64,000 bases of DNA from Andreprevotia lacus DSM 23236 (GCF_900176275.1 NZ_FWXD01000001.1:1-64000), one strand, 5' to 3'; shown: positions 9,298-19,144, counted from the stretch's first letter. A program made the numbers and translations. Notes: generated by a model not told the origin, from the letters alone.

Positions 9298-9738
9298 ATG
9301 GCTCTGGTACTTAACAACCTGAAGCCGGCCGAAGGCGCCACTCACGCAAAGCGTCGCGTGGGTCGTGGTATCGGTTCGGGTCTGGGCAAAACCGCAGGTC
9401 GCGGCCACAAGGGTCAAAAGTCCCGTACTGGCGGCTTCCACAAGGTTGGTTTTGAAGGCGGTCAAATGCCGCTGCAACGTCGTTTGCCGAAGCGCGGCTT
9501 CAAGTCGTTGCATGCTGGCAAGTCGGCCGAAGTCAGCCTGACCGATCTGAACAAGCTGCCGGTCAGCGAGATCGACTTCCTGGTTCTGCTGCAGGCTGGC
9601 CTGGTGTCGCAACACGCCAACCAGGCCAAGGTGATCCTGTCGGGCAAGATCGAACGTGCTGTTACCCTGAAGGGCATTGCTGCCTCCAAGGGTGCACGTA
9701 CCGCGATCGAAGCCGCTGGCGGCAGCATCGTCGAATAA
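9298..9738 (+). CDS. rplO: 50S ribosomal protein L15
   Basis: L15 is a late-assembling 50S protein with an extended glycine- and arginine-rich N-terminus ([20 protein letters not shown]). The globular C-terminal domain follows. The length is 146 aa. It starts 2 bp after rpmD. Confidence 0.98.
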   Translation: MALVLNNLKPAEGATHAKRRVGRGIGSGLGKTAGRGHKGQKSRTGGFHKVGFEGGQMPLQRRLPKRGFKSLHAGKSAEVSLTDLNKLPVSEIDFLVLLQAGLVSQHANQAKVILSGKIERAVTLKGIAASKGARTAIEAAGGSIVE

Positions 9739-9764
9739 TCGGCTTTTGAAGGAATAGGCACAAC

Positions 9765-11069
9765 GTGGCAAACCCCGCTCTGGCTTCTGCAGGCAGCAAG
9801 TTTGCAGATCTGAAGACACGGATCTGGTTCCTGATTGGCGCACTGATCGTATATCGCATCGGTGCACACATTCCGGTGCCGGGTATCAATACGGTAGAAC
9901 TGCTCAAGCTGTTTGAATCGAAGCAGGCGGGCCTGCTGAACATGTTCAACATGTTCTCCGGTGGTGCGCTGTCGCGTGCCACCGTATTTGCCATCGGCAT
10001 CATGCCTTACATCTCGGCGTCGATCATTTTGCAGCTCGCCGCCGAGGTGTTCCCTAGCCTGAAGCAGCTCAAGAAAGAAGGCGACGCAGGTCGCCGCAAG
10101 ATCACCCAGTACACGCGCTATGCAACCGTGCTGCTGGCCACGGTGCAAAGTGCCTTTCTGGCGCTGTCGCTGTCCAAGCAGGGCGGCATGATCACCATTC
10201 CAGCTGGTCAGTTCGTGTTCATTGCCGTGGTCACGCTGGTGACCGGTACCTTGTTTCTGATGTGGCTGGGTGAGCAGATCACCGAGCGTGGCATCGGCAA
10301 CGGTATCTCGATCCTGATCTGTGGTGGTATTGCTGCCGGCGTGCCGACAGCCATCGGCAAGACACTGAGCCTGGCTTCCACTGGCTCGCTGCCGGTGCTG
10401 CTGGTGCTGGCGCTGTTCGTTGGTGTAGTACTGCTGACTGCCGGTGTGGTGTACGTCGAACGTGGTCAGCGCAAGGTGCCGGTGCACTATGCCAAGCGCC
10501 AGGTCGGCAACCGCATTCAGCAGGCGCAAAGCACGCACCTGCCGCTGAAGCTGAACATGGCTGGCGTGATTCCGCCGATCTTTGCTTCGTCCATCATCCT
10601 GTTCCCGGCCATGGCCCTGTCGTCGGCCGGCAATCTGGAACGCTTTGGCTGGATGAAGTCGATTGGCGACAAGCTGCATCCTGGCCAGCCGTTGTATGTG
10701 CTGCTCTATGCCGCTGCCATCATCTTCTTCTGTTACTTCTATACCGCGCTGGTCTTCAACCCGAAGGAAACCGCGGAAAACCTGAAGAAGAGTGGTGCGA
10801 TGATTCCGGGCTACCGTCCGGGCGAGCATACCGCGCGTTACATTGAAAAGCTGATTCTGAAACTCACGCTGATCGGTGCGGTGTACATCACCACCATCTG
10901 CCTGATTCCTGAATTCCTGATTCTGAAGTGGAACGTACCGTTCTACTTTGGCGGCACCTCGCTACTGATTCTGGTGGTGGTGACGATGGACTTCATGGCG
11001 CAGATGCAATCGTATGTGATGTCGCACCAGTACGAGAGTCTGCTGAAGAAAGCCAACTTCAAGGGCTAA
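9765..11069 (+). CDS. secY: Preprotein translocase subunit SecY
   Basis: SecY is the ten-helix channel of the inner-membrane SecYEG translocon. The 434-aa product has [10 protein letters not shown] in TM1, the plug region ([20 protein letters not shown]) and the cytosolic loop [17 protein letters not shown], all conserved. The start codon is GTG, preceded by AAGGAATAG. No internal ATG fits the N-terminus better. Confidence 0.98.
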   Translation: MANPALASAGSKFADLKTRIWFLIGALIVYRIGAHIPVPGINTVELLKLFESKQAGLLNMFNMFSGGALSRATVFAIGIMPYISASIILQLAAEVFPSLKQLKKEGDAGRRKITQYTRYATVLLATVQSAFLALSLSKQGGMITIPAGQFVFIAVVTLVTGTLFLMWLGEQITERGIGNGISILICGGIAAGVPTAIGKTLSLASTGSLPVLLVLALFVGVVLLTAGVVYVERGQRKVPVHYAKRQVGNRIQQAQSTHLPLKLNMAGVIPPIFASSIILFPAMALSSAGNLERFGWMKSIGDKLHPGQPLYVLLYAAAIIFFCYFYTALVFNPKETAENLKKSGAMIPGYRPGEHTARYIEKLILKLTLIGAVYITTICLIPEFLILKWNVPFYFGGTSLLILVVVTMDFMAQMQSYVMSHQYESLLKKANFKG

Positions 11070-11083
11070 TGCAGGGCGCGCAT

Positions 11084-11302
11084 ATGACGAAGGAAGACGT
11101 CATTCAAATGCAAGGCGAGGTACTCGAAACGCTGCCGAACGCAACGTTCCGGGTAAAACTCGAAAACGGGCATGTGATTCTTGGTCATATCTCCGGCAAG
11201 ATGCGGATGCATTACATCCGCATCCTTCCCGGCGACAAGGTCACCGTAGAGCTAACTCCCTACGATCTGACCAAGGCTCGCATCGTATTCCGGGCGAAGT
11301 AA
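11084..11302 (+). CDS. infA: Translation initiation factor IF-1
   Basis: IF-1 is an OB-fold factor that occupies the 30S A site during initiation. The 72-aa product starts [20 protein letters not shown] and ends [14 protein letters not shown] chose the ATG at 11084. An in-frame ATG at 11069 overlaps the secY stop and would add five residues not usual for the family. Location between secY and rpmJ is common in betaproteobacteria. Confidence 0.97.
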   Translation: MTKEDVIQMQGEVLETLPNATFRVKLENGHVILGHISGKMRMHYIRILPGDKVTVELTPYDLTKARIVFRAK

Positions 11303-11341
11303 ATCTCCACCCGGAGTTCATTTTGACTGAAAGGAAAGACG

Positions 11342-11455
11342 ATGAGAGTTCAAGCATCGGTCAAGAAAATCTGCCGCAACTGCAAGATCATCCGCCGCAA
11401 TCGCGTGGTTCGTGTGATCTGCACCGACCCGCGGCACAAGCAACGCCAAGGCTGA
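11342..11455 (+). CDS. rpmJ: 50S ribosomal protein L36 (zinc-ribbon form)
   Basis: This 37-aa gene is the smallest ribosomal protein, located on the 50S near the factor-binding region. The product starts [15 protein letters not shown]. Cys11, Cys14, Cys27 and His32 form the complete zinc site, so this is the C+ version. AAAGGAAAGACG provides the ribosome binding site. The next promoter begins one base after its stop. Confidence 0.96.
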   Translation: MRVQASVKKICRNCKIIRRNRVVRVICTDPRHKQRQG

Positions 11456-11484
11456 TTGAATAAATCGGCAACTAGCGTTATACT
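11456..11484 (+). promoter_or_regulatory. Predicted alpha-operon promoter before rpsM
   Basis: TTGAAT (11456-11461) and TATACT (11479-11484) lie 17 bp apart, starting directly after the rpmJ stop. Both hexamers match sigma-70 well. They would give rpsM-rpsK-rpsD-rpoA-rplQ a separate transcript with a leader of about 25 nt. Confidence 0.7.
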
Positions 11485-11515
11485 CGAAAACTTTTTTAAC
11501 CTGGGGTAAAGAAGT

Positions 11516-11878
11516 ATGGCCCGTATTGCTGGGGTTAACATTCCCAATCACCAGCATGCTGTGATCGGCCTTCAGGCGATTTTTGGCATTGGCCGCACTC
11601 GCGCATACGCGATCTGCGAAGCCTCCGCCATTGCGCCGAACAAGAAGGTCAAGGATCTCAGCGAAGCTGAGCTGGACAAGCTGCGTGAAGAAGTTGGCAA
11701 GTTCACCGTTGAAGGCGATTTGCGCCGTGAAGTGACGATGAGCATCAAGCGTCTGATGGACCTTGGTTGCTATCGTGGTTTCCGTCATCGCAAAGGCCTG
11801 CCGGTGCGTGGTCAACGTACGCGTACCAACGCCCGCACCCGCAAGGGCCCGCGCAAGGCAATTGCTGGCAAGAAATAA
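11516..11878 (+). CDS. rpsM: 30S ribosomal protein S13
   Basis: S13 lies in the 30S head and contacts the 50S subunit and P-site tRNA. The 120-aa product has [19 protein letters not shown], the helix-two-turn-helix region, and the tail [20 protein letters not shown]. It is the first gene of the alpha operon. Confidence 0.98.
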   Translation: MARIAGVNIPNHQHAVIGLQAIFGIGRTRAYAICEASAIAPNKKVKDLSEAELDKLREEVGKFTVEGDLRREVTMSIKRLMDLGCYRGFRHRKGLPVRGQRTRTNARTRKGPRKAIAGKK

Positions 11879-11906
11879 GCCGGCAAGTATTTAAAGGATT
11901 TAGTAA

Positions 11907-12299
11907 ATGGCTAAAGCAAACACAGTGCGTGTACGCAAGAAAGTCAAGAAGAGCGTGTCGGAAGGCATCGTGCATGTGCACGCTTCCTTCAACAACACGA
12001 TCATTACCATCACCGATCGCCAAGGCAATGCACTTTCTTGGGCTACCTCGGGCGGTGCTGGTTTTAAAGGCTCTCGGAAAAGTACACCCTTTGCGGCACA
12101 GGTTGCTGCAGAGCACGCTGGTAAAGTTGCCCAAGAATATGGTGTGAAGAACCTTGAAGTCCGTATCAAGGGTCCTGGTCCGGGTCGTGAATCCGCTGTG
12201 CGTGCTCTGAACGCGCTCGGCTTCAAGATCACCAGCATTTCGGATGTGACGCCTGTGCCGCACAACGGCTGCCGTCCGCCGAAAAAGCGTCGTATCTAA
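11907..12299 (+). CDS. rpsK: 30S ribosomal protein S11
   Basis: S11 lies on the 30S platform and helps select the correct codon-anticodon pair. It is 130 aa long with [20 protein letters not shown] and the C-terminus [12 protein letters not shown]. An AAAGGATTTAGTAA site precedes the start. Confidence 0.98.
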   Translation: MAKANTVRVRKKVKKSVSEGIVHVHASFNNTIITITDRQGNALSWATSGGAGFKGSRKSTPFAAQVAAEHAGKVAQEYGVKNLEVRIKGPGPGRESAVRALNALGFKITSISDVTPVPHNGCRPPKKRRI

Positions 12300-12313
12300 T
12301 CCCGGAGTAAGTC

Positions 12314-12940
12314 ATGGCTCGTTATATTGGACCCAAGTGCAAACTCGCACGCCGCGAAGGGACTGACCTTTTCCTCAAGAGCGCACGTCGCGCCCTCGAC
12401 AGCAAGTGCAAGCTGGAACAAGCCCCAGGCCAGCACGGCGCTAACGGCAAACAGCCGCGTCTGTCGGACTATGGCGTTCACCTGCGTGAAAAGCAAAAGA
12501 TCCGTCGTATCTACGGCGTGCTGGAACGTCAGTTCCGCCGCTATTTTGAAGAAGCCAGCCGCCGCAAGGGCTCGACTGGCGAAAACCTGCTGAAGTTGCT
12601 CGAATCGCGCCTCGATAACGTCGTTTATCGCATGGGCTTCGGTTCGACTCGCTCTGAAGCGCGCCAACTGGTTTCGCACAAAGCGATCCTGGTGAACGGC
12701 AAGGTAGTCAACATTGCTTCCTTCCAGGTGAAGGCAGGTGACGTTGTGTCCGTGCGCGAAAAGGCTCAAAAGCAGGCTCGCGTGGTTGAGGCTCTGTCCC
12801 TCACGGAAGGCATCGGTTTTCCGGGTTGGGTGCAGGTTGACAGCAAGAAGATGGAAGGCGTGTTCAAGAGCTCGCCGGAGCGTTCCGACCTGTCCAGCGA
12901 CATCAACGAATCGCTGGTGGTGGAATTCTATTCCAAGTAA
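12314..12940 (+). CDS. rpsD: 30S ribosomal protein S4
   Basis: S4 nucleates 16S rRNA folding and in E. coli represses translation of the alpha operon. The 208-aa product begins [19 protein letters not shown] and contains an S4 RNA-binding domain around [30 protein letters not shown]. The C-terminal [10 protein letters not shown] is conserved. Confidence 0.98.
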   Translation: MARYIGPKCKLARREGTDLFLKSARRALDSKCKLEQAPGQHGANGKQPRLSDYGVHLREKQKIRRIYGVLERQFRRYFEEASRRKGSTGENLLKLLESRLDNVVYRMGFGSTRSEARQLVSHKAILVNGKVVNIASFQVKAGDVVSVREKAQKQARVVEALSLTEGIGFPGWVQVDSKKMEGVFKSSPERSDLSSDINESLVVEFYSK

Positions 12941-12976
12941 TTGCTAAACCCGCTCAGGCCAAGGATCACTGAATAT

Positions 12977-13960
12977 ATGCAAAACCTCGCTAATGAGTTG
13001 CTCAAGCCGCGCATCATCGACGTGCAGGCTCAATCGGCTGCCCAAGCCCGGGTGGTGATGGAGCCGTTCGAGCGCGGTTACGGCCATACGCTCGGTAACG
13101 CCTTGCGCCGCATCCTCTTGTCCTCGATGCCGGGCTTTGCCCCGACCGAGGTCAAGATCGACGGTGTCGTCCACGAATACAGCGCGCTGGATGGCGTGCA
13201 GGAAGACGTGGTCGACATCCTGTTGAATCTGAAGGGTGTGGTGCTCAAGCTGCACGGCCGTGAAGCCGTGACGCTGACACTGGTGAAGGATGGCGAAGGC
13301 GTGGTTAAAGCCAGCGACATCCAACTGCCGCACGACGTCGAGATCGTCAATCCGGATCACGTGATTGCGCATCTGTCCGCAGGCGGCAAGCTGAATGTGG
13401 AAATCAAGGTCGAAAAAGGCCGTGGTTACCAGCCGGCGCCGGTTCGTCTCGCAAACGACGAAAACCGCACCATCGGCACCATTCAGCTGGATGCGTCGTT
13501 CAGCCCGATCCGTCGCGTCAGCTATGCAGTTGAAAGCGCGCGTGTCGAGCAGCGTACCGACCTGGATCGTCTGATCCTCGATATCGAAACGAACGGCGTG
13601 CTGACGCCGGAAGATGCCGTGCGCCAAGCTGCACGCATCCTGATGGATCAGCTCGTGGTGTTTGCCGATCTCGAAGGTACGCCGGTTGAGGAAGAAAAGC
13701 CGCAAGCGCCGCAGATCGATCCGATCCTGCTGCGTCCGGTGGACGACCTTGAGCTGACCGTGCGTTCGGCGAACTGCCTGAAGGCCGAAAACATCTATTA
13801 CATCGGGGATCTGATCCAGCGCACCGAGACTGAACTCTTGAAGGCGCCGAATCTGGGCCGCAAGTCCTTGAACGAAATCAAGGAAGTGCTGGCTTCGAAG
13901 GGCCTGTCGCTGGGTATGCGCCTCGAAAACTGGCCGCCGGCTGGCTTGGAAAAGCCCTGA
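12977..13960 (+). CDS. rpoA: DNA-directed RNA polymerase subunit alpha
   Basis: Alpha dimerises to start RNA polymerase assembly, and its C-terminal domain contacts UP elements and activators. The 327-aa protein has the N-terminal assembly domain ([20 protein letters not shown], about residues 33-52), a linker ([10 protein letters not shown]) and the C-terminal domain ([17 protein letters not shown] to ENWPP). I set the start at [12 protein letters not shown] longer reading frame upstream lacks a plausible site. Confidence 0.98.
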   Translation: MQNLANELLKPRIIDVQAQSAAQARVVMEPFERGYGHTLGNALRRILLSSMPGFAPTEVKIDGVVHEYSALDGVQEDVVDILLNLKGVVLKLHGREAVTLTLVKDGEGVVKASDIQLPHDVEIVNPDHVIAHLSAGGKLNVEIKVEKGRGYQPAPVRLANDENRTIGTIQLDASFSPIRRVSYAVESARVEQRTDLDRLILDIETNGVLTPEDAVRQAARILMDQLVVFADLEGTPVEEEKPQAPQIDPILLRPVDDLELTVRSANCLKAENIYYIGDLIQRTETELLKAPNLGRKSLNEIKEVLASKGLSLGMRLENWPPAGLEKP

Positions 13961-13985
13961 GCGGTCAACGGAAAGGAACTGACAA

Positions 13986-14375
13986 ATGCGTCACCGTAAT
14001 GGCAATCGCAAACTGAATCGTACCTCGAGCCATCGCCAGGCGCTGCTGCGCAACCTGGCTAATGCGCTCCTGCGTCACGAAGTCATCAAAACCACGCTGC
14101 CGAAGGCCAAGGAACTGCGCCGTGTTGCAGAGCCGCTGATCACTCTCGGCAAGGCTCCGTCGCTGGCTAACCGTCGCCTGGCATTCGATCGCACCCGCGA
14201 TCGTGACATCGTCGTCAAGCTGTTCGACGTGCTCGGCCCGCGTTACGCTGCCCGCAATGGCGGCTATCTCCGTATCCTGAAGTGCGGTTTCCGCCCGGGT
14301 GACAATGCGCCGATGGCGTTTGTCGAACTGGTCGACCGTCCGGAAGATGCGGAAGTGGTCGAAGCTGCTGAATAA
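13986..14375 (+). CDS. rplQ: 50S ribosomal protein L17
   Basis: L17 is the usual last gene of the alpha operon. The product of 129 aa starts [24 protein letters not shown] and has [21 protein letters not shown] short acidic tail (DAEVVEAAE) ends the protein, and an intrinsic terminator follows. Confidence 0.98.
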   Translation: MRHRNGNRKLNRTSSHRQALLRNLANALLRHEVIKTTLPKAKELRRVAEPLITLGKAPSLANRRLAFDRTRDRDIVVKLFDVLGPRYAARNGGYLRILKCGFRPGDNAPMAFVELVDRPEDAEVVEAAE

Positions 14376-14392
14376 GCAGTCGCGATGACAGT

Positions 14393-14420
14393 AAAAAGGC
14401 CGGCTTATGCCGGCCTTTTT
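14393..14420. terminator. Bidirectional terminator of the alpha operon and the HDOD gene
   Basis: AAAAAGGCCGGC pairs with GCCGGCCTTTTT around a TTAT loop, giving A- and T-runs on both sides. It ends rplQ transcription rightward and the convergent HDOD gene leftward. The HDOD stop codon overlaps its edge. Confidence 0.85.
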
Positions 14421-15369
14421 ATTTGTCCGGCATTTCCGCCGGGCTGGTTGCCCACTGGGTTGATGGTGCTGCGTCGGGCATGGACAGGATCAGTGCCCGC
14501 AGAGCAATGGGCGGCTGGCATTGATACCAGTGCCATTGGCGCCCGGCTGCAAGTGCCGTGCGCAGCACCAGTTGATAGGCGTGGTCCAGATCACAACCCA
14601 GCAGATCGGCCACGGCCTGATAGTCGTCGGGCAGGGCCGGGTTGTTCCAGCCCGAGCCCAGATGGCGGGCCAGTGCGCTGGCCACGCTGACGGTGCGTAC
14701 ACGTGCTTCGTCGGCACGTTTTTCATCCATCAGATGGGTCAACAGCTCGGGCAGGTGCCAGCGTGATGCCAGCTCCAGCTGCAGCTCGAGCAAGGGCAGG
14801 CCGATCACGGCGATCTGTGCATCGCGGCTGCGCAGGCCCGGTTGTTGCAGCTGCATGCGCATGATTTGCGTCGCCAGTTGCGGGGCAGACAGCCAGAGCA
14901 GCATCTCCGCCAGCCCGCTGAGCATGCTGGCGGTTTTGACCTCGGTGGAGTCTACATCGTGGCGCTGGTCGCCCAGCGCGGTTGCCAGTCGCCCGGCCAG
15001 ATAGTGGCGTGCCATCACGCGGCGCAACCCTTCGCGTGCGGAGGGATAGTCAGCCAGCCGGGTTTCCAGTGACTCGGCGCGCGAGAACTCCTTGAAGAAG
15101 CCATCGATACCTATCATCAACAGCACGCGCTCCACGGTGCTGACGTCGGTCAACTGGCTGGCGTGGCGATGATCCTGCAGGAAGCGGATCACGCGTAGCG
15201 TCAACAGCGCATCATGTTCGATCAGCGCTGCCAGGTCGCGCAAGCCCAGCTCGTCGGCCTTGCTGCGCAGGCCGCGCATCTGTTCCAGCGTATACTGCAG
15301 CACCGGCAGATCAAGTGACTGCCAGTGGGCGATCCATGCGGCCTGATTGGAAAGCGGGCTGCTCAGCAT
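14419..15369 (-). CDS. HDOD-domain protein
   Basis: The 316-aa product resembles HDOD proteins, non-catalytic relatives of HD-domain phosphohydrolases found in bacterial signalling. The first part has LPVLQYTLEQMRGLRSKADEL and LLTLRVIRFLQDH, then VERVLLMIGIDGFFKEF, which match the HDOD core. The later region (HYLAGRLATALG, ASMLSGLAEMLLW) continues it. I see no fused GGDEF, EAL or receiver domain. I set the start at MLSSPLSNQAAW, preceded by AAGGACG; the frame stays open upstream but overlaps the apaH promoter region. The partner is unknown. Confidence 0.8.
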   Translation of the reverse strand: MLSSPLSNQAAWIAHWQSLDLPVLQYTLEQMRGLRSKADELGLRDLAALIEHDALLTLRVIRFLQDHRHASQLTDVSTVERVLLMIGIDGFFKEFSRAESLETRLADYPSAREGLRRVMARHYLAGRLATALGDQRHDVDSTEVKTASMLSGLAEMLLWLSAPQLATQIMRMQLQQPGLRSRDAQIAVIGLPLLELQLELASRWHLPELLTHLMDEKRADEARVRTVSVASALARHLGSGWNNPALPDDYQAVADLLGCDLDHAYQLVLRTALAAGRQWHWYQCQPPIALRALILSMPDAAPSTQWATSPAEMPDK

Positions 15370-15418
15370 GTGGGCGCTTCGTCCTTTTTGGTAATTCCAT
15401 TGTAGTGGGTGTTTGCAT

Positions 15419-16240
15419 ATGGCGCGGTACGCAATCGGTGACTTGCAAGGGTGTTTTGTCGAGTTCGAGCAATTGTTGCAGCGTATGGAATTTGATCCGC
15501 TGCAGGACACACTTTATCTGGTTGGCGATCTGGTCAACCGCGGGCCGGCATCGCTGCCCGTGCTGCGCTGGGTCATGGCCCAAAGGCACGCCGTGCGCAT
15601 GGTGCTGGGCAACCATGATCTGCATTTGCTGGCGGTGGCCGCTGGCCTGGGCAAGACCAAGGCAGGCGACACCATCGACGACGTACTGCAGGCGCCCGAT
15701 TGCGATGCCATCATTGATTTTCTGCGCCAGCAGCCGCTGATGATCTCTCTGGGCAGGACCGCGATCGTGCATGCCGGCATCTGGCCGGGCTGGAGTGCAG
15801 CGCAGGCACAGGCGCTGGCCGACGAGGTGTCCGTTGCCTTGTGCGGGCCGGGCTGGCGTGATTTCCTTGCGGCCATGTATGGCAACCAGCCGGCGCTGTG
15901 GCAGGATGACCTGCAAGGGGTGGAGCGGCTGCGTTTTGTGGTCAACGCGATGACACGCATGCGCTTCGTCAACACCGATGGCAGCCTGCAGCTCAAGTAC
16001 AAGGGCGAGCTGGAAAAGGCGCCGGCTGAGCTATACCCCTGGTTTGACTGGCCGCAGCGCAAACAGGATGCCCGTGTGGTGTGTGGTCACTGGTCGGCGC
16101 TGGGCCTGCGCCAGAATGGCAGCTTGTGTGCGCTGGATACCGGTTGCATCTGGGGTGGTGCGCTGACCGGCATCGATCTGGATAGCGGCCGTCTGTATCA
16201 AGTGCCGGCACACCGGGCTTATCAAGCGCTGGCTGAGTAA
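15419..16240 (+). CDS. apaH: Bis(5'-nucleosyl)-tetraphosphatase, symmetrical
   Basis: ApaH splits Ap4A into two ADP and also removes Np4 caps from RNA in E. coli. The 273-aa protein shows the phosphoesterase motifs YAIGDLQGCFVEF (GDxxG), YLVGDLVNRGP (GDxVDRG with Asn for Asp), VLGNHDLHLLAVAAG (GNHE-type) and VCGHWSALG. The start is the ATG at 15419; an upstream TTG two codons away is less likely. It diverges from the HDOD gene with only 49 bp between the starts, so promoters must be compact or overlapping. Confidence 0.95.
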   Translation: MARYAIGDLQGCFVEFEQLLQRMEFDPLQDTLYLVGDLVNRGPASLPVLRWVMAQRHAVRMVLGNHDLHLLAVAAGLGKTKAGDTIDDVLQAPDCDAIIDFLRQQPLMISLGRTAIVHAGIWPGWSAAQAQALADEVSVALCGPGWRDFLAAMYGNQPALWQDDLQGVERLRFVVNAMTRMRFVNTDGSLQLKYKGELEKAPAELYPWFDWPQRKQDARVVCGHWSALGLRQNGSLCALDTGCIWGGALTGIDLDSGRLYQVPAHRAYQALAE

Positions 16241-16458
16241 GAGCGCTGCTGGCCTTCCTGGGGTATGCAATGACCAGACGGTCTGGCATCGCCCGGGTAC
16301 ACCTTGCCTGCTTTGCCAGGCCTGTTGCCGGCGTCAGTCCCGGGGCGCAATGGTGTGTTCTCGCTCTGCTTGACCCAGATACTCGCGTTGCCACGCAAGC
16401 GGTGGTTCTGCCTCGCACCCGATATTGCTGAGTATGTGCCCCTGCAGGGGCACACCAA

Positions 16459-16488
16459 GGCCGGCAGCGGCGTTTGCCGCTGCCGGCC
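16459..16488. terminator. Strong hairpin between apaH and the olsA-like gene
   Basis: GGCCGGCAGCGGC (16459-16471) pairs perfectly with GCCGCTGCCGGCC (16476-16488) over GTTT: 13 bp of nearly pure GC. No T-run is visible on either side, so termination is likely but not certain. It separates two convergent genes. A short palindrome, GTGCCCCTGCAGGGGCAC, lies just before it at 16436-16453. Confidence 0.5.
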
Positions 16489-16493
16489 ATGTC

Positions 16494-17336
16494 TCAGGCT
16501 GCCTCGCGCTGCGCGTGATGCTCCAGCGCGTTGTGCGCGGCCTGTATGCGTGCTTCCACCGTGCGGGTGAGGCTGCGTCTGTCCTCAACCTGGTTGGAGG
16601 CGATGGGCGACAGGAAGTTGATTTCGACCGTCAGGCCGCGATTGCCCAAGATGCGCCACAGCGACTGACCAAAACTGACGTCGTCAATGTAGGCCGCGAG
16701 TGCGCAGCGTTGGCCGCTAGTGTTGCAATAACGCAAATAAATCGGCTGCAGCGTGGTATTGCCCTCAACTGCCGCCTGCAACAGCGACGAGCGGAAGGGC
16801 AGGATGCGGCCACCATCGCTGGTGGTGCCCTCCGGAAACACGGCAAGACAATGCCCTGCCTGCAGCGCGCTCAGCATGTCCTGGCCGACGCGGGCAGTGT
16901 CGCGCTTCTTGGCCCGCTCGATGAACAGCGTGCCGGTGCCGCAACAGAGCTTGCCGATGATGGGCCAGCTGCGGATCTCCGATTTGGCGACGAAGCGCGA
17001 CACGGTGACCGCATTCAGTACGAAGATGTCCAGCCAGGAAATGTGGTTGGAAATCAACAGGTGGTTGGCGGGGTAAACTCCCGGTGCCAGCCCTTGCACG
17101 CGTACGTGGATGCCGAGGATGCGGGTGAGCTTGGCCGACCAGCGCTGGATGTGCGCAACGCGCTGTGGCTGGCTGTAGCGTGGAAAGATCCAGGCTACAG
17201 CCCCCATGCCACAGGCGACGTGGAGGGCGAAACGGCAGAGGCGTACGAGTCTGAGGGCAAATGCTGGCATGGCCGGGAGCGGCTGAATCGGGAGTCTGGA
17301 AAAAAGTTCCCGAAATTTTAGCTGCTCCGTATTCAT
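16494..17336 (-). CDS. olsA: Lysophospholipid-type acyltransferase (probable OlsA)
   Basis: The 280-aa protein is a PlsC-family O-acyltransferase. It shows the acceptor/catalytic block LLISNHISWLDIFVL (HX4D variant with His and Asp), LFIERAKKRDTAR and FPEGTTSDGGRILPFRSSL. An N-terminal hydrophobic stretch (FALHVACGMGAVAWIF) suggests membrane attachment. It lies 25 bp downstream of an OlsB-like gene on the same strand. From this I infer the second acylation of ornithine lipid (lyso-ornithine lipid to ornithine lipid). A general 1-acylglycerol-3-phosphate acyltransferase is the alternative. Confidence 0.8.
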   Translation of the reverse strand: MNTEQLKFRELFSRLPIQPLPAMPAFALRLVRLCRFALHVACGMGAVAWIFPRYSQPQRVAHIQRWSAKLTRILGIHVRVQGLAPGVYPANHLLISNHISWLDIFVLNAVTVSRFVAKSEIRSWPIIGKLCCGTGTLFIERAKKRDTARVGQDMLSALQAGHCLAVFPEGTTSDGGRILPFRSSLLQAAVEGNTTLQPIYLRYCNTSGQRCALAAYIDDVSFGQSLWRILGNRGLTVEINFLSPIASNQVEDRRSLTRTVEARIQAAHNALEHHAQREAA

Positions 17337-17361
17337 CGTGCTATGTGGCTATTGCCAAACA

Positions 17362-18114
17362 TCAGCGAATAAAGTGACGTGCATAACGCTGATCCACCTT
17401 CTGCATCGGCAGCAGCACGAACAGATCCGCCGTATTGAAGTCCGGGTCCCAGGCCGGTTCGCCGCAAATCATGGCGCCGGCACGCAGGTAGCCCTTGATC
17501 AGCGGCGGGATCTCGGCATCCAGCTTCTGGTTCAGGGCGGCCAGCGGCAGCGGGCAGCGCGGGAATACACGCCACTCGATCGGGCCCAGGTGCTTTTCGG
17601 CCAGCTTGCGGTACAGGCTGGCAGCCAGATGGCCACCATCGATCAGCGAGACGCTGGCGCAGCCGATCAGGTACTGATAGTTGCGTGCCTGCATGTACTC
17701 GGCAAGGCCCGACCACAGCAGTGCAATGGTGGCGCCGGTGCGGTAATCCGGATGCACGCAAGAACGGCCGATTTCCACCAGCTCGGGGCGCAGTGCCGAC
17801 AGGCGGGTGAGATCGAACTCGGTATCCGAGTAGTAGCTGCCCAGTTTTTTGGCCTGGGCAGGCGGCAGAATGCGATAAGTGCCGACGACTTCGCCGGTTT
17901 CATCGTCCTGCACCAGCAGGTGATCGCAATAGGCGTCGAACAGGTCCTGGTCGATATTGCCTTCGCGGCTGGGCAGGCGTGCACCCATTTCCTCGGCGAA
18001 TACCTTGTAACGCAGCTTCTGGGCGGCGCGAATCTGGTCTTCGTGGTGTGCGAGCACCACCGACAGCGGTCGTCTGCGGGTATGACTGGTGGGCGATTGC
18101 AACTGCTGTAGCAT
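17362..18114 (-). CDS. olsB: Ornithine acyl-ACP N-acyltransferase-like protein (OlsB type)
   Basis: The 250-aa product belongs to the GNAT-related OlsB/hemolysin-like family that transfers a 3-hydroxyacyl group to ornithine. Family features are QKLRYKVFAEEMGARLPS near residue 30, DYCDHLLV-type AYCDHLLVQDDETGEVVGTYR, and ELGRSCV-type VEIGRSCVHPDYRTG. LIGCASVSLIDGG follows. The start MLQQLQSPTSH has an AGGAGGAAGACCC site; an upstream in-frame ATG lacks one. It heads an operon with the PlsC-type gene downstream. Confidence 0.8.
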   Translation of the reverse strand: MLQQLQSPTSHTRRRPLSVVLAHHEDQIRAAQKLRYKVFAEEMGARLPSREGNIDQDLFDAYCDHLLVQDDETGEVVGTYRILPPAQAKKLGSYYSDTEFDLTRLSALRPELVEIGRSCVHPDYRTGATIALLWSGLAEYMQARNYQYLIGCASVSLIDGGHLAASLYRKLAEKHLGPIEWRVFPRCPLPLAALNQKLDAEIPPLIKGYLRAGAMICGEPAWDPDFNTADLFVLLPMQKVDQRYARHFIR

Positions 18115-18155
18115 GGGTCTTCCTCCTGCAAGTAAGACAAAACTAAGCGTTTGCA

Positions 18156-18187
18156 ATGACGTTACGATGACTGAAAGATGACGTCAA
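18156..18187 (-). promoter_or_regulatory. Promoter and repeated ATGACGT boxes before olsB
   Basis: On the - strand TTGACG (18187-18182) and TAACGT (18164-18159) are 17 bp apart. On the + strand ATGACGT occurs twice (18156-18162 and 18178-18184), 22 bp apart, or two helical turns. The second copy sits inside the palindrome TGACGTCA (18179-18186). The boxes cover both promoter hexamers, as an operator would. Confidence 0.5.
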
Positions 18188-18200
18188 TGTGACTAATGCT

Positions 18201-18389
18201 TTAGTCGATCAAATCATCGAAGTCAGGATCGAGTGGGGCAGTGACCGGAACACGGTAGCGCTCCTCGGCCCAGGCGCCGAGGTCGATGAGTTTGCAGCGT
18301 TCGCTGCAGAACGGACGGTAGGGATTTTGTGTTGTATAAAGATGACGCTGCCCACAAGACGGGCAGCTAACCTGACGAGCGGTGGTCAC
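18201..18389 (-). CDS. yacG: DNA gyrase inhibitor / zinc-binding protein YacG
   Basis: YacG is a small zinc-ribbon protein that inhibits DNA gyrase by binding GyrB. The 62-aa product has the four zinc Cys in SCPSCGQ and [14 protein letters not shown], plus the DFDDLID tail. It overlaps zapD by 4 bp, the order seen in many gamma- and betaproteobacteria (coaE-zapD-yacG). Confidence 0.93.
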   Translation of the reverse strand: MTTARQVSCPSCGQRHLYTTQNPYRPFCSERCKLIDLGAWAEERYRVPVTAPLDPDFDDLID

Positions 18390-19144
18390 AGATTGCAGTA
18401 GCCGAGGGCGAAATCGATGTCTGCCTCGACCACCTTGGCGCGTTCGCCGGTGGTCGATGGCAGCACGAAACGGATGTTGATGGCGTAGCGGTTGGCTGAC
18501 AGCTCGGGAATGGCGGGCAGGTCGGGCGGCAGGCTCACGCGCAGCAGCTGTATGCTTTTGCCGCCGGACATTTGCTGGAAATGACCGTTGCGCGCGGTGT
18601 AGTGGCTGACCTTGGACGAATCACGCAGCAGGCGCAGCACGATGTCCAGCCCCTGTTTGATGGGCAGCAGCGGGCCGAACCAGCGGTCCAGATCGGCGCG
18701 GCGACGGTCGGCGGCTTGCTGGCGCCAGTAATGGTAGCCGGGCAGGTCGAATTCGCAGGCGCCACCGGGGATGCCCATGCGCTGCTTGACGGCCATCAGC
18801 CATTCATTGTCGCGCAGGTACTGGCCGAATTTACCGGTCATTTGCAGCAGGCGCGCGTGGGTTTCCTCGATATCGCCCAAGACGCGCTCCAGCGCGGCTT
18901 CGGAAATATGCGGATTGTTGCGCAATGCCGACAGCGCTTGCCGTTGGCGTTCCAGCTCCTGCAGCAGATCCGATTTCAGGTCGGCGCGGCTTGCCACTTC
19001 CATGATTTCGAAAATGCCGGCCAGGGCGGCGTGGTGGTCGAGGCCATGCTCACGCGATGCGAACAGCGTGGTTCGATCATACAGATCCTCGAGTCGCAAC
19101 AAAGTGCGGATGCGCTCGGTAATTGGAAACTCGTAATTGATCAC
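18386..19144 (-). CDS. zapD: Cell division protein ZapD
   Basis: ZapD cross-links FtsZ filaments at the division ring. The product (about 252 aa) starts [22 protein letters not shown], the usual beginning, and has [14 protein letters not shown] and the C-terminal beta-rich half with [10 protein letters not shown] chose a GTG start at 19144. An ATG 13 codons upstream (19183) also exists, but neither has a good ribosome binding site. It sits between coaE and yacG. Confidence 0.92.
   Translation of the reverse strand: MINYEFPITERIRTLLRLEDLYDRTTLFASREHGLDHHAALAGIFEIMEVASRADLKSDLLQELERQRQALSALRNNPHISEAALERVLGDIEETHARLLQMTGKFGQYLRDNEWLMAVKQRMGIPGGACEFDLPGYHYWRQQAADRRRADLDRWFGPLLPIKQGLDIVLRLLRDSSKVSHYTARNGHFQQMSGGKSIQLLRVSLPPDLPAIPELSANRYAINIRFVLPSTTGERAKVVEADIDFALGYCNL

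Noticed and set aside
16436-16453. Perfect palindrome GTGCCCCTGCAGGGGCAC as an attachment site or operator
   Set aside because: It sits between two convergent genes beside another hairpin, with no integrase or direct repeat nearby; a terminator-region fold is simpler.
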